From assembly GCF_001028705.1 (NCBI RefSeq), contig NZ_CP011770.1, positions 2,049,501-2,113,500 of the forward strand: a stretch of DNA of 64,000 nt, read 5' to 3'. The translations under genes and the position numbers were made by a program. Under the pieces are notes generated by a model. That model was not told the DNA's origin. It ran no database searches and saw nothing but the letters and a program-made list of their open reading frames with translations. This DNA comes from Croceicoccus naphthovorans (GTDB lineage Bacteria > Pseudomonadota > Alphaproteobacteria > Sphingomonadales > Sphingomonadaceae). This document shows, in pieces, positions 1-9,152 of this stretch (its first letter is position 1; each line of letters begins with the position of its first letter).

Positions 1-58
1 GCGGCTTCGGCCGCGTTTCCTGCTGCTTCCTTTGAGACCGGGCCAGGATCGGGACGTC

Positions 59-859
59 ATGCACAATCCCTTCAAACAGGCGATCGGCGAAGGTCGCGCG
101 CAAATCGGCCTCTGGCAGGCTCTGGCTTCCCCTTATTGCTGTGAGATCTGTGCGGGCGCCGGCTTCGACTGGTTGCTGATCGACGGCGAGCACGCACCGA
201 ACGACCTGCGATCGGTGCTGGCGCAGCTGCAGGCTGCGGCTGCCTATCCGGTCGAGCCGGTAGTCCGCCTGCCAGTCGGCGACGCCGTCTTGGTCAAGCA
301 ATATCTCGATCTGGGTGCGCGGACGCTGCTGGTGCCGATGATCGAGAACGCTGGCGCCGCGGCGGCGATGGTTCGTGCCACCCGCTATCCGCCCCACGGC
401 ATTCGCGGCGTAGGCTCCGCGATCGGGCGGGCTAGCCGCTGGAACCGGCATCGGGACTATCTGCAGGCCGCCGCAGCCGAAATCTGCCTGCTCGTCCAGA
501 TCGAGAGCCGTGCGGCGCTCGCCGATATCGACGCGATCGCGCGTGTCGAGGGCGTCGACGGCGTCTTCATCGGCCCGTCAGATCTCGCCGCCGATCTCGG
601 CCATCTCGGCGATCCCATGCATCCCGAGGTGCAGGCGATGATCGAGACCGGCATCGCCGCGGTGCGCGCCGCCGGCAAGCCGGTGGGCATGCTAATCGCC
701 AATGAGCAGGCGGCACGTCGCTATCTTGGACTCGGCGCCAACTTCGTCGCGGTTGGCACCGATGTCACGCTGCTCGCGCGGGGGGCGGAGGCGCTGGCCG
801 CAAGCTTCCGCGACGTGCCCGCGCAGGCCGCGGCCCCGCCTCCTCCCAGCGTCTATTGA
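59..859 (+). CDS. HpaI/HpcH-family class II aldolase, copy 1
   Basis: Probable 4-hydroxy-2-oxoheptanedioate-type aldolase (266 aa). The family cleaves 4-hydroxy-2-oxo acids to pyruvate plus an aldehyde (succinate semialdehyde in the homoprotocatechuate pathway). Visible family features are the [11 protein letters not shown] start, the [13 protein letters not shown] metal/active-site stretch, the [11 protein letters not shown] segment and the [14 protein letters not shown] motif. I chose the ATG at 59 because the second copy at 3366 begins at the same point (MNPFK); an upstream TTG would add nine non-homologous residues. The gene is followed 20 bp later by a succinate-semialdehyde dehydrogenase, the enzyme expected next. 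It is clearly GC-richer than its paralog, so the two copies probably had different histories. The exact substrate is inferred. Confidence 0.9.
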   Translation: MHNPFKQAIGEGRAQIGLWQALASPYCCEICAGAGFDWLLIDGEHAPNDLRSVLAQLQAAAAYPVEPVVRLPVGDAVLVKQYLDLGARTLLVPMIENAGAAAAMVRATRYPPHGIRGVGSAIGRASRWNRHRDYLQAAAAEICLLVQIESRAALADIDAIARVEGVDGVFIGPSDLAADLGHLGDPMHPEVQAMIETGIAAVRAAGKPVGMLIANEQAARRYLGLGANFVAVGTDVTLLARGAEALAASFRDVPAQAAAPPPPSVY

Positions 860-879
860 AAGTCAGGAAGGCAATCGAC

Positions 880-2256
880 ATGCGGACCGAGGTCATCTCG
901 ATCAATCCCGCCACCGGCGAGGAAATCGCGCGCTACCCCGCGCTCGACGGGCCTGCGCTGGAGAAGGTCGTGGCAGCGGCATACGCCGCCTTCGCCAGTT
1001 GGCGGACGAACGGCGTCGATCGGCGCGCCCAGGCCTTTCGCCGCCTGGCCGACATACTGGAGGCTCGCCGCGACGCGCTCGCCCCGCTGATTACGCTCGA
1101 AATGGGCAAGCCGATAAGCGCGGCGGGCGCAGAGGTCGACAAATGCGCGCGGCTGGTGCGCTGGTACGCCGATAATCTGGCCAAGCTGCTCGCCGATGAG
1201 ACGCCCGATATCGGCGGCGACGGCACGGCGGCGATCAGCTATCTCCCGCTCGGCGTGGTGCTAGGCGTGATGCCATGGAATTTCCCGCTCTGGCAGGTGC
1301 TGCGCGCCGCCGTGCCGATTATGTGCGCAGGTAACGGCTTTCTGCTCAAACATGCCGACAATGTTCAGGGTAGTGCCTGGGCGCTTAGCGAATGTTTCCG
1401 GGCGGCGGCCTTCCCCGAGGGTTTGTTCGGCATTGTCCACGCCGATCGCGCTCTGGTCACCGGTCTGCTCGCCGACCGTCGCATCGTCGGCGTCACCGTC
1501 ACCGCGGGTGTCGCCGCGGGTGCCTCGCTGGCGGCCGAGGCCGGGCGCCACATCAAGAAGTCGCTGCTCGAGCTGGGCGGGTCCGATCCCTTCATCGTCC
1601 TCGCAGATGCCGATCTCGATCTTGCCGTCGCCGCTGCCGTCGAAGCGCGGTTCCAGAACTGCGGGCAGGTGTGCATCGCGGCGAAGCGGATCATCGTCGC
1701 CGCCCCGATCATGGAAGCGTTCGTCGCCCGGTTCGTCGAGGTGGCGCGCGGGATCCGGTACGGAGATCCCCTCGATCCCGACACGTGGATGGGTCCGATG
1801 GCGCGGGTGCGCGCCCGGTCCGATGTTCACGGCCAGGTCTGCCGCAGCGTGGCGATGGGCGCGCGGCTGTTGCTCGGCGGCGAGATCCCGGAAGGGCCGG
1901 GAGCCTACTACCCGCCCACGGTCCTGGTCGACGTGACCCGCGACATGCCCGTCTGCGCCGAGGAGACGTTCGGACCCGTCGCCGCGATCATGACCGCCGA
2001 GGATGCCGAGGACGCGGTGCGCATCGCCAACGACAGCGATTTTGGCCTGTCGGCGTCCTTGTGGACCGCGGATATCGAAGCCGCCGACCGGCTGGCGCGG
2101 CGGATCGAGACCGGCGCGGTCTTCGTCAACGGCATGTCCGCTTCGGACCCGCGCGTGCCGATCGGCGGTGTAAAACACAGCGGCTATGGCCGCGAACTCT
2201 CGCATTTCGGCTTGCGCGAGTTCTGCAACGTGCAGCTGCGCTGGGTGCGGCCGTGA
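880..2256 (+). CDS. NAD(P)-dependent succinate-semialdehyde dehydrogenase (Sad/YneI type)
   Basis: Aldehyde dehydrogenase of 458 aa, the short form typical of the Sad/YneI branch. It starts with the family-like INPATGEEIARYP. The general base Glu is in LELGGSDPF (about residue 231) and the nucleophilic Cys in CGQVC (about 265); the PWNFPLWQ segment is also present. The start at 880 has an AGGAAGG ribosome binding site eight bases upstream. Placed directly after the HpaI aldolase, it most likely oxidises the succinate semialdehyde released there to succinate. Codon use is GC-rich like the preceding gene. Oxidation of another short semialdehyde is possible. Confidence 0.88.
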   Translation: MRTEVISINPATGEEIARYPALDGPALEKVVAAAYAAFASWRTNGVDRRAQAFRRLADILEARRDALAPLITLEMGKPISAAGAEVDKCARLVRWYADNLAKLLADETPDIGGDGTAAISYLPLGVVLGVMPWNFPLWQVLRAAVPIMCAGNGFLLKHADNVQGSAWALSECFRAAAFPEGLFGIVHADRALVTGLLADRRIVGVTVTAGVAAGASLAAEAGRHIKKSLLELGGSDPFIVLADADLDLAVAAAVEARFQNCGQVCIAAKRIIVAAPIMEAFVARFVEVARGIRYGDPLDPDTWMGPMARVRARSDVHGQVCRSVAMGARLLLGGEIPEGPGAYYPPTVLVDVTRDMPVCAEETFGPVAAIMTAEDAEDAVRIANDSDFGLSASLWTADIEAADRLARRIETGAVFVNGMSASDPRVPIGGVKHSGYGRELSHFGLREFCNVQLRWVRP

Positions 2257-2492
2257 CCGATAAGGTCGAACATATCGACGCGGTAGTCGCGGCCGTCGAA
2301 CGCCAGGCGCCGGGCTGGGCGGTTCACAATCACGCGAGCTTCGATGAGCCGGTTTATGAACTCACTATCCAGGATCAACCGCTCAACATCGTGATGGAAT
2401 CCCTGCTTTGGCAGGAAAGCCTTAAGGAACCTCCTGCCCTGCTGGGGGTTCAGCAGGGATTTGCGACAAACCGTGTCGAGGTGGCGGCTTGA
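2253..2492 (+). CDS. Small hypothetical protein at a composition boundary
   Basis: Possible 79-residue protein. Its GTG start overlaps the dehydrogenase stop by four bases (GTGA), and its stop overlaps a following ATG (TGATG), which is how translationally coupled genes are spaced. I do not recognise the protein; there is no membrane segment, Cys pair or obvious motif. Base composition falls from GC-rich to moderate inside this stretch, so it may also be a recombination joint that is open by chance. A real gene and a joint artefact are about equally likely. Confidence 0.35.
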   Translation: MTDKVEHIDAVVAAVERQAPGWAVHNHASFDEPVYELTIQDQPLNIVMESLLWQESLKEPPALLGVQQGFATNRVEVAA

Positions 2493-2536
2493 TGCAGGCT
2501 GCAACCCCGCCTGTCGTCAGTGGCCGGATCGGGCGC

Positions 2537-3337
2537 ATGCTCGATGACAAAGCCATTCAGGCCGCAGCGTCGGCACTCGAAGAGGCTGAGCGCAGCCGAA
2601 AGCAGATCCGTCTTCTGAGCGAAACCTATCCAGAGATCACGATGGATGATGCCTATGCGATTCAGGATTGCTGGATCGGGATGAAACTGGCCTCTGGGGA
2701 GAAGCTGGCTGGCTGGAAGATCGGCCTGACATCCAAGGCGATGCAGGCGGCGGTTTCGATCGACATTCCCGACTCCGGCGTTCTGCTGGAATCGATGCGC
2801 TTTCCAAATGGAGCGGTTATTGTGCCTGGCCGCTTCATCCAACCCCGGATAGAGGCCGAGATCGCGTTCGTGATGAATGGGCCGTTGGAAGGGACGGCGA
2901 CGGTGGAAGACGTCCTCGCGGCAACGGATTACATTGCTCCGGCGCTGGAAATTCTCGATACAAGAATCGCCCGCAAGGATCCCCAGACTGGTAAGTTGCG
3001 CACAGTCTATGACACGATCTCGGACAATGCGGCCGATGGCGGTTTTGTCCTTGGCGAGGCGGTCACGGATTTCTCAGTACTTGATATGCGTTGGCTTGGC
3101 GCGATCGTGTCACGCGATGGTGAGGTCGAGGAAACGGGGCTGAGCGCCGGCGTTTTGAACAATCCCTTGATTTCGGTTGTCTGGCTGGCGCAACGTCTTG
3201 CGGCCTATGGCCACAGGATTGAGGCCGGCCAGGTTATCCTGTCAGGATCATTCATCCGCCCTATCGAGGCCATTCCCGGAAGTGAAATTGTCGGCGATTT
3301 CGGAACTTTTGGACATGTGTCATGTCAGTTCGAGTGA
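2537..3337 (+). CDS. hpaH: 2-oxo-hept-4-ene-1,7-dioate hydratase (HpaH-like)
   Basis: Hydratase of the meta-cleavage lower pathway, 266 aa. It adds water to 2-oxo-hept-4-ene-1,7-dioate (or a close 2-oxopent-4-enoate analogue), giving the substrate of HpaI. The N-terminus ([10 protein letters not shown]...[13 protein letters not shown]), the [12 protein letters not shown] motif, the RIEAEIAFV metal-site segment, the [11 protein letters not shown] stretch and the ending [14 protein letters not shown] match the HpaH/MhpD family closely. The start at 2537 matches the usual family N-terminus; an ATG at 2492 in the same frame is coupled to the upstream stop and would add 15 residues. The next gene is a second HpaI aldolase, so hydratase and aldolase act consecutively. 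Confidence 0.9.
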   Translation: MLDDKAIQAAASALEEAERSRKQIRLLSETYPEITMDDAYAIQDCWIGMKLASGEKLAGWKIGLTSKAMQAAVSIDIPDSGVLLESMRFPNGAVIVPGRFIQPRIEAEIAFVMNGPLEGTATVEDVLAATDYIAPALEILDTRIARKDPQTGKLRTVYDTISDNAADGGFVLGEAVTDFSVLDMRWLGAIVSRDGEVEETGLSAGVLNNPLISVVWLAQRLAAYGHRIEAGQVILSGSFIRPIEAIPGSEIVGDFGTFGHVSCQFE

Positions 3338-3365
3338 ACATCTCCGTGCCAAGCAGGAGGCACCT

Positions 3366-4136
3366 ATGAATCCGTTCAAGGCGGCCATCGGAGCAAGGCG
3401 CGCGCAGATCGGCCTGTGGCAGGCGCTGGCCTCTCCCTACACGGCTGAAATTTGCGCAGGCTCGGGTTTTGACTGGCTGCTGATCGATGCGGAACACGCG
3501 CCGAACGACATTCCGCTAGTTCTTGCCCAGCTTCAGGCCACGGCTGCCTATCCTGTTGAACCAATGGTGCGCATTCCAAGCGCAGATGCGGTCTTGATCA
3601 AGCAATACCTCGATATCGGTGCGCGCTCCCTGATGGTTCCCATGGTCGAAACGGCAGAGATGGCCACAGGGATAGTCCGGGCGACGCGTTATCCACCACA
3701 TGGCATCCGGGGCGTTGGTTCGGCAATCGGGCGCGCAAGTCGCTGGAACCGCAGGGCGGGGTATCTGCAAAAGGCCTCAGAAGAAATCTGTGTAGTCGTG
3801 CAACTGGAGACCGTTGCGGCCATCAAAAACCTGCATGCCATTGCACAAGTCGAAGGTGTTGACGGGATATTTTTGGGGCCTTCGGATCTCGCCGCAGACA
3901 TGGGATACCTCGGCAATGCGCAACATTGTGATGTTCAGATGTTGATCGAGAATGCCTTGGCAGAGCTCAACAAGCTTGGCGTCCCGGCCGGAATATTGAT
4001 GGCGGATGAGGCATTGGCCAAGCGTTATCTAGAACTTGGCGTCAGTTTCATTGCCGTTGGGACCGATATTTCTCTCCTTGCGCGCGGAGCTGAGCAACTG
4101 TGCGCTCGGTTCCGATCAATGAATGGGGAAAGCTGA
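3366..4136 (+). CDS. hpaI: HpaI/HpcH-family class II aldolase, copy 2
   Basis: Aldolase of 256 aa, a close paralog of the gene at 59, sharing [46 protein letters not shown] and GPSDLAAD. It has an excellent AGGAGG ribosome binding site five bases before ATG 3366 and follows hpaH by 28 bp. It should cleave 4-hydroxy-2-oxoheptanedioate to pyruvate and succinate semialdehyde. It has lower GC than copy 1 and matches hpaH and the following genes, so this copy belongs to the local operon while copy 1 looks imported together with the dehydrogenase. Confidence 0.92.
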   Translation: MNPFKAAIGARRAQIGLWQALASPYTAEICAGSGFDWLLIDAEHAPNDIPLVLAQLQATAAYPVEPMVRIPSADAVLIKQYLDIGARSLMVPMVETAEMATGIVRATRYPPHGIRGVGSAIGRASRWNRRAGYLQKASEEICVVVQLETVAAIKNLHAIAQVEGVDGIFLGPSDLAADMGYLGNAQHCDVQMLIENALAELNKLGVPAGILMADEALAKRYLELGVSFIAVGTDISLLARGAEQLCARFRSMNGES

Positions 4137-4200
4137 TGATACGAAGTTTGCTGTCTCGCAAATAAAATTACAGATATCTTGGGAAAGGATAAGCTACAAA

Positions 4201-5298
4201 ATGAGCAACAGGATGCACAGCGCCAATGCCTTGAAGATTGGTCTCTTCGGCGCGAACTGTTCCAATGGCCTTGCAGCCACGACAGTGCCAGAACGGTGGG
4301 AGGCGAACTGGGATAACAATCTCTCGCTTGCTCGCATGGCTGATGAAGCGGGTCTGGAGTTCATGCTTCCGATCGCGCGCTGGCGCGGTTTTGGGGGAGA
4401 ATCGCAGTTTCAGGAGAGCGTCTTGGAGACGGTTACCTGGGCGGCGGGACTTCTAGCAGCCACTACCGGGATAACGGTATTTGCCACAACACACGTTTCC
4501 TACTTTCATCCGGTGATCGCGGCCAAGCAGATTGCGACAATGGATCACATCGGTGGCGGACGATACGGGCTCAATATAGTCTGCGGTTGGAGTCAGGCTG
4601 AATTTGACATGTTCGGAATCAAGCTCTCGCTTGAGACCGAGGGAAGGTATGAATACGGCCAGGAGTGGTTCGACATTGTTCGCAAAATTTGGACGAGCAG
4701 CGAGCCATTCGACTGGAGCGGCAAATATTTCAATTTGCGCGGCGTGAAGGGGCATCCAAAGCCGACAGGTGGCGTGCTCCCTCCCATCATGAACGCCGGA
4801 GCGTCGGGTCCCGGCCAGGATTTCGGAGCGAGGAACGCCGATAGTTGCTTTATCACGATGGTCTCACCCGAAAAAGGCAAGATGGAAGTGGAGGCGATCA
4901 AGCGGAGCGCCAAAGAAAAATACCTTAGAGATGTAACAGTATCTACTAACTGCTATGTTGTTTGCCGAAATACGCGCAAGGAAGCAGAAGAATATCACCG
5001 ATACTATACGGAAGAATGCGGAGATCATGAGGCGGCAGAAAATCTTATGTCTTCACTTGGCGTGAGTAGTAAATCATTTTCTGCAGAGCATTACAAATTA
5101 TACAAAACCAGATTTCTTGGGGGCCACGGAGGCTATCCTATCATCGGAAGTCCGGATGACGTTGCGGATGAACTGGAGAAGATTTCGCATGCCGGTTACG
5201 CCAGCGTTGCTTTGAGCTTTGTCAATTATCTGAACGAGCTTCCATTGTTCAGGGATGAAGTTTTGACGAGACTAGCCGCAAGGCGTCTAAGAGCTTGA
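4201..5298 (+). CDS. LLM-class flavin-dependent monooxygenase (RutA/SfnG-like)
   Basis: Bacterial luciferase-like monooxygenase of 365 aa using reduced FMN from a partner reductase. Family features are the RGFGG segment, the HPVIAAKQIATMDHIGGGRYGLN core and the GWSQAEFDMFG motif; the barrel runs through to the C-terminus. It is closest in style to RutA, SfnG and other ring- or sulfone-oxidising members rather than light-emitting luciferases. The ATG at 4201 is preceded by GGAAAGGAT; the reading frame extends further upstream but overlaps the aldolase. It sits between meta-cleavage genes and a TonB receptor, so it may attack the imported substrate; the substrate is unknown. Codon use is noticeably AT-richer toward the end. 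Confidence 0.85.
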   Translation: MSNRMHSANALKIGLFGANCSNGLAATTVPERWEANWDNNLSLARMADEAGLEFMLPIARWRGFGGESQFQESVLETVTWAAGLLAATTGITVFATTHVSYFHPVIAAKQIATMDHIGGGRYGLNIVCGWSQAEFDMFGIKLSLETEGRYEYGQEWFDIVRKIWTSSEPFDWSGKYFNLRGVKGHPKPTGGVLPPIMNAGASGPGQDFGARNADSCFITMVSPEKGKMEVEAIKRSAKEKYLRDVTVSTNCYVVCRNTRKEAEEYHRYYTEECGDHEAAENLMSSLGVSSKSFSAEHYKLYKTRFLGGHGGYPIIGSPDDVADELEKISHAGYASVALSFVNYLNELPLFRDEVLTRLAARRLRA

Positions 5299-5366
5299 CG
5301 GTTATGTTATTAAAGAAATTAGGGTTTAATAGCTAAATATAAGCTTACATAGAAAGGAGAGATGTC

Positions 5367-7826
5367 ATGAACGTTACTAAGGATAAGGCGGTAAGGTCGA
5401 AAATTTCATACTTCAGGTATTCGACGGCTCTTGCCGGGCTTCTGTCGTTTGGGAATAATGCTCTTGCTCAAACAGCAGTATCCAATGAACAAGCAGCAGA
5501 GCCCAATGGAACTGTCGGCTTCGAGGAAATCATCGTTACTGCACAGAAGAAGTCGGAAAACGTTCAGAAGGTCGGGATTGCCATTCAGGCTTTCACGGGC
5601 GACGATCTGGCCGAGCGCGGAATTCAATCAAGTACGCAATTGGTTGATGTCACGCCCGGCCTCGCTCTATCTAGCGCCGGTGGCGGCACAGAGAGCCACT
5701 TTTCCATTCGCGGCGTGACGCAGAGCGATTACAATGACATTGTCGAGTCTCCGAATGCGGTTTACCTGGACGATGGCTATATGCCCTTCCAGGGCGCTCA
5801 GACCTTCATGATGATGGATTTGGAGCGCGTTGAGATACAAAAAGGGCCGCAAGGCACGCTCTTCGGCCGAAATGCAACCGGTGGCCTTATCCAGTTCATT
5901 TCGAGGAAGCCGAGCCTGACCGAGTATTCCGGCTATCTTTCGTTGGAGGCTGGTATGTTGGATAGCCCGACGAACCCGCTGCGCACCACAGTTGAGGGGG
6001 CCGTTGGAGGGCCGATCTCAGACAAGCTTGGTTTCCGGATTGCCGCAAAAGGCTTCAAGCTCTCGCCCTTCGTGATCAACAGGTATCCCGAACAGCTATT
6101 CGAAGGCCCGCTTTCGGGCGACGGCGCAGACCTTGGTGCCGAACGCATGCTGGCGGTACGCGGCATTCTCCTTTTCAAGCCGAGCGAGTCGTTTTCAAGC
6201 GAGCTCACCGGCTTTGTCTTGCGCAGAACAATGTCGGCGGGTTTCTTTGAGCAAGAACAGGCCGCTGCCGTCATCGATAGAAATGGCACGTGGGTCGATA
6301 CGGTTGTGATTGGCCCAAATGAAACGAGACTGTCGATCGGCCCGGGTGGTGCCGATGCCGGTTGGGACGTCCAAAACACAGGCATCTTCACACCTGGACC
6401 TCCGGGAAGACCGGTTCCTGGCGGTGATTATTTCGGTTTTACGGGAATAAAGCCTTGGGTGACGTCTAGCTCTTACGGCTTTGACAAGGCGGGCCATGTC
6501 GACATGGAAGGCGTCAACCTGAAAAACACTTGGGATATCTCGGGTGCGATTACGCTGACGTCCGTCAGCGACTACAAGAAATTGTCAAAGCTGCAAACCT
6601 CCAACGGCGCTTCCGGACCGACTGCTGTAATATTCCCGACTATCGGCAATGAAGCCTGGTCATTTACCCAGGAACTTCGTCTCAATGGAAACGCCGGAAA
6701 CCTGCAGTGGCAAGCAGGCGCGTTTTACTTGCATACTGATATTGATGCGAACAGTGCGCTTGGCATCGGCCTTGCAAATCCACAAATATCCTTGAGCACG
6801 CTGGCATCCCAAAAAACCAATTCCTATTCCATTTTTGCGCAGGGCGACTGGTCCTTCGCGGACAAATGGAAGTTGATTCTAGGCGGACGCTATACGCAAG
6901 AGAAAAAACGTTCTTTGGTAACACAAACTATTTTCCTTCGACCCACTGAGTTGTACTATCCGAGGACTATAACGGACCCGGGCTACATCGCCACCATTGG
7001 GCCTCTCCCAGGCGGGCTTCCCTTTGCCGGCAGGTCAGACGATGGCCTCTGGGCAATGAAAGCACAGATCAACTACAGCCCGACCAACGATATGCTGCTT
7101 TATGCGGGCGTGAACAGGGGGGTCAAAGCGGGTGGCTTCAATTCTCCTCTTGCCGGCGGGCTTCCAATTCCTGCAAGTCTTCTATCTTACAAGCCAGAGG
7201 TGATTTGGGCTTTTGAAGGGGGCGTAAAGTCCTCGTGGTTTGATAATAGGCTTCAGGCAAACCTGTCGATCTTCCATTACGACTACAGGGATTACCAGGC
7301 ATTCTTGTTCGCTGGCGTCGGCGGTATCGTTATAAATCGGGATTCAAAGACGAACGGCGGCGAACTTTCGATTAAGGCTGTTCCAGCGCGCGGGTTAAAC
7401 ATTACGGCCGGGGTTTCGTACACCGATGCGAAAGTCTACAATTTTCCTACCGACGTGACCGAGCAAGTGGTCCGCACCGTAAGGCCTTCATTCACTCCGA
7501 AATGGCGTTCGAACCTCGATGCGCGCTATTCTCATTCGTTCCATAACGGAACTCTAACTTGGGATGCGAACTGGACATATCGAAGCTCAATGTTCTTTTC
7601 GCTTCGCAATTTTTCAGCGGTGTCGGACGTGGGGCACAGCAAATTCGGCGCTGGAATTAGCTGGGAGGATCAGTCGGAACAGCTCACTTTTGGGCTGAGA
7701 GTGGAGAACTTGGCAAACGAACGGATCAAGACCTCGGTGTTCGACGTCGCGTCGGTGTGCGGGTGCGTTGACGTGAGTTATGAATTGCCGAGGGTTTACA
7801 CGCTTTCAGTGAGGTATAACTTTTAA
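5367..7826 (+). CDS. TonB-dependent outer-membrane receptor
   Basis: Outer-membrane receptor of 819 aa, with an N-terminal signal peptide ending near NNALAQ, a TonB-box-like EEIIVTAQKK at about residues 52-61, a plug domain including KGPQGTLFGRNATGGLIQF, and a beta barrel ending in an aromatic residue (SVRYNF). This is the type sphingomonads carry next to catabolic operons for uptake of aromatics or other poorly soluble substrates. The AAAGGAGA ribosome binding site precedes ATG 5367. It lies 68 bp after the flavin monooxygenase and probably imports that operon's substrate. There is no FecA-type signalling extension. Confidence 0.93.
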   Translation: MNVTKDKAVRSKISYFRYSTALAGLLSFGNNALAQTAVSNEQAAEPNGTVGFEEIIVTAQKKSENVQKVGIAIQAFTGDDLAERGIQSSTQLVDVTPGLALSSAGGGTESHFSIRGVTQSDYNDIVESPNAVYLDDGYMPFQGAQTFMMMDLERVEIQKGPQGTLFGRNATGGLIQFISRKPSLTEYSGYLSLEAGMLDSPTNPLRTTVEGAVGGPISDKLGFRIAAKGFKLSPFVINRYPEQLFEGPLSGDGADLGAERMLAVRGILLFKPSESFSSELTGFVLRRTMSAGFFEQEQAAAVIDRNGTWVDTVVIGPNETRLSIGPGGADAGWDVQNTGIFTPGPPGRPVPGGDYFGFTGIKPWVTSSSYGFDKAGHVDMEGVNLKNTWDISGAITLTSVSDYKKLSKLQTSNGASGPTAVIFPTIGNEAWSFTQELRLNGNAGNLQWQAGAFYLHTDIDANSALGIGLANPQISLSTLASQKTNSYSIFAQGDWSFADKWKLILGGRYTQEKKRSLVTQTIFLRPTELYYPRTITDPGYIATIGPLPGGLPFAGRSDDGLWAMKAQINYSPTNDMLLYAGVNRGVKAGGFNSPLAGGLPIPASLLSYKPEVIWAFEGGVKSSWFDNRLQANLSIFHYDYRDYQAFLFAGVGGIVINRDSKTNGGELSIKAVPARGLNITAGVSYTDAKVYNFPTDVTEQVVRTVRPSFTPKWRSNLDARYSHSFHNGTLTWDANWTYRSSMFFSLRNFSAVSDVGHSKFGAGISWEDQSEQLTFGLRVENLANERIKTSVFDVASVCGCVDVSYELPRVYTLSVRYNF

Positions 7827-8034
7827 ACGGACCCAACTGATCGGAGGAAGCGGTTGGTCGCAGAAAAATACACCGGTTATCGATCGTCGAATTGCACCAC
7901 GCATTCGGGATCGGGCGCTGTGATCGGCTTCTGCGTCCAACTGTGACTCTCGCGTTTTTACGCAACATCGGCGGATTGAGGTTCGAGCGGCAGTTATTTG
8001 ACTTACGGATCTTGGATTTAGAGAGAAGCTAATC

Positions 8035-8254
8035 ATGAATCACAAATTTGGTGCCTCACCGACCGATGAGTTGATCGACGACATTCGGAGAGATACACTC
8101 TACCGCACACAGCACCGGGACACAGCGCCGCCCAGTGGCAGTGGCGCTGGTCGATGCCAAGGACATCTATCGGCGCTGCCCCGATGGCCGGTGGCGGATT
8201 TACGAACGACGCATCGAGGTCGTGTTTGAAACCGACGAGCACAGGCAAGGCTGA
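8035..8254 (+). pseudogene. Remnant of a SnoaL/NTF2-fold protein
   Basis: Debris of a small SnoaL-like gene. A start with ATG 8035 (MNHKFGASPTDELIDDIRRD) opens in one frame. The recognisable C-terminal strand, DGRWRIYERRIEVVFETDE ending at 8254, lies in another, so an internal deletion or frameshift joins them. Such small proteins are common beside ring-hydroxylating and hydrolase genes. The preceding 7827-8034 stretch shows no gene. Moderate to low confidence, because only about 25 residues look family-like. Confidence 0.4.
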
Positions 8255-8298
8255 TACGATCAGCCTACCGTAGTACCCGTCCCATGGGGAGTTGAGAG

Positions 8299-9096
8299 AT
8301 GCCGGTAAAAGATTATTCTGATGTTGCGCTTGGTGATTTGATTTCGCTCGCTGGCCGGACGGCCGTGATTACGGGCGGTGCCGCAGGCATTGGCAAGTCG
8401 ATTGCTCGCCGACTGGCCGAAGCTGGTGCAGCCGTCATGATTGGCGATCTCGACGAAGGCAAGGCGCAATCTGTGGCCGCGAACCTTGCCGAAACGAGTG
8501 TGCCTCATGCAGGCGTCAAAGTCGATGTGCGCGACCATGCCTCGATTGCGGCGCTGGGCGACTTTGCGATTGCCAGGACCGGTCGATTGGACATCTGGAT
8601 CAACAACGCAGGTGTTCTTCCTGCGGGCAAGGCGCTCGAATTGCCTGATGATGACTGGAGCCGGGTTCTGGATATCAATCTGCGCGGCACATTCTTCGGG
8701 GGTCGCGAGGCGGCGCTGCGGATGCAGGGGCAAGGCGTCATTGTCAATCTTGCCTCCACGAACAGCTTCAACACGGGTGTGAGTGCTATCCACTATGTCG
8801 CTTCCAAACATGGAGTGGTTGGTGTGACCAAGAGCCTGGCCGTCGAATTGGCTGGAAAGGGCATCAGGGTTCTTGCTGTCGCTCCGACAATGACCACGTC
8901 TGACGGCGTAATGCAGATGCGCAAGCTCGGTCCAGAAGTCGCCGAAGGTTTGGACAACTTTGCCCATTCGCTTCCGCTCGGTCGCGCAGGCGTACCGGAT
9001 GACGTCGCGCGAGTAGTGCTGTTTCTGGTTTCCGACCTTGCCGCCTTTATGACCGGGGCGGTCGTGCTGGTTGATGGCGGGGAATTAGCAAAATAG
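8299..9096 (+). CDS. Short-chain dehydrogenase/reductase (SDR)
   Basis: Classical SDR oxidoreductase of 265 aa. The NAD(P)-binding glycine motif TGGAAGIG is near residue 30, NNAG follows the fourth strand, the catalytic Tyr-Lys pair is in YVASK, and the protein ends in the usual VDGGE. ATG 8299 follows GGGGAGTTGAGAG. The next gene is a dienelactone hydrolase fusion. A cassette of the same three functions (SDR, this fusion, a VOC protein) recurs at 41.0-44.2 kb, so this enzyme may oxidise a dihydrodiol or alcohol before lactone hydrolysis. Substrate not predictable. Confidence 0.9.
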   Translation: MPVKDYSDVALGDLISLAGRTAVITGGAAGIGKSIARRLAEAGAAVMIGDLDEGKAQSVAANLAETSVPHAGVKVDVRDHASIAALGDFAIARTGRLDIWINNAGVLPAGKALELPDDDWSRVLDINLRGTFFGGREAALRMQGQGVIVNLASTNSFNTGVSAIHYVASKHGVVGVTKSLAVELAGKGIRVLAVAPTMTTSDGVMQMRKLGPEVAEGLDNFAHSLPLGRAGVPDDVARVVLFLVSDLAAFMTGAVVLVDGGELAK

Positions 9097-9152
9097 GCGA
9101 TACGTGACCGCTGGATGTCCGGGTAATATTCCTCAACGGGAGCAGGAGTAAG

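Noticed and set aside
1261-2205. Long minus-strand open frame opposite the aldehyde dehydrogenase
   Set aside because: It is the antisense of a GC-rich coding gene with all catalytic motifs; the minus frame has no family features.
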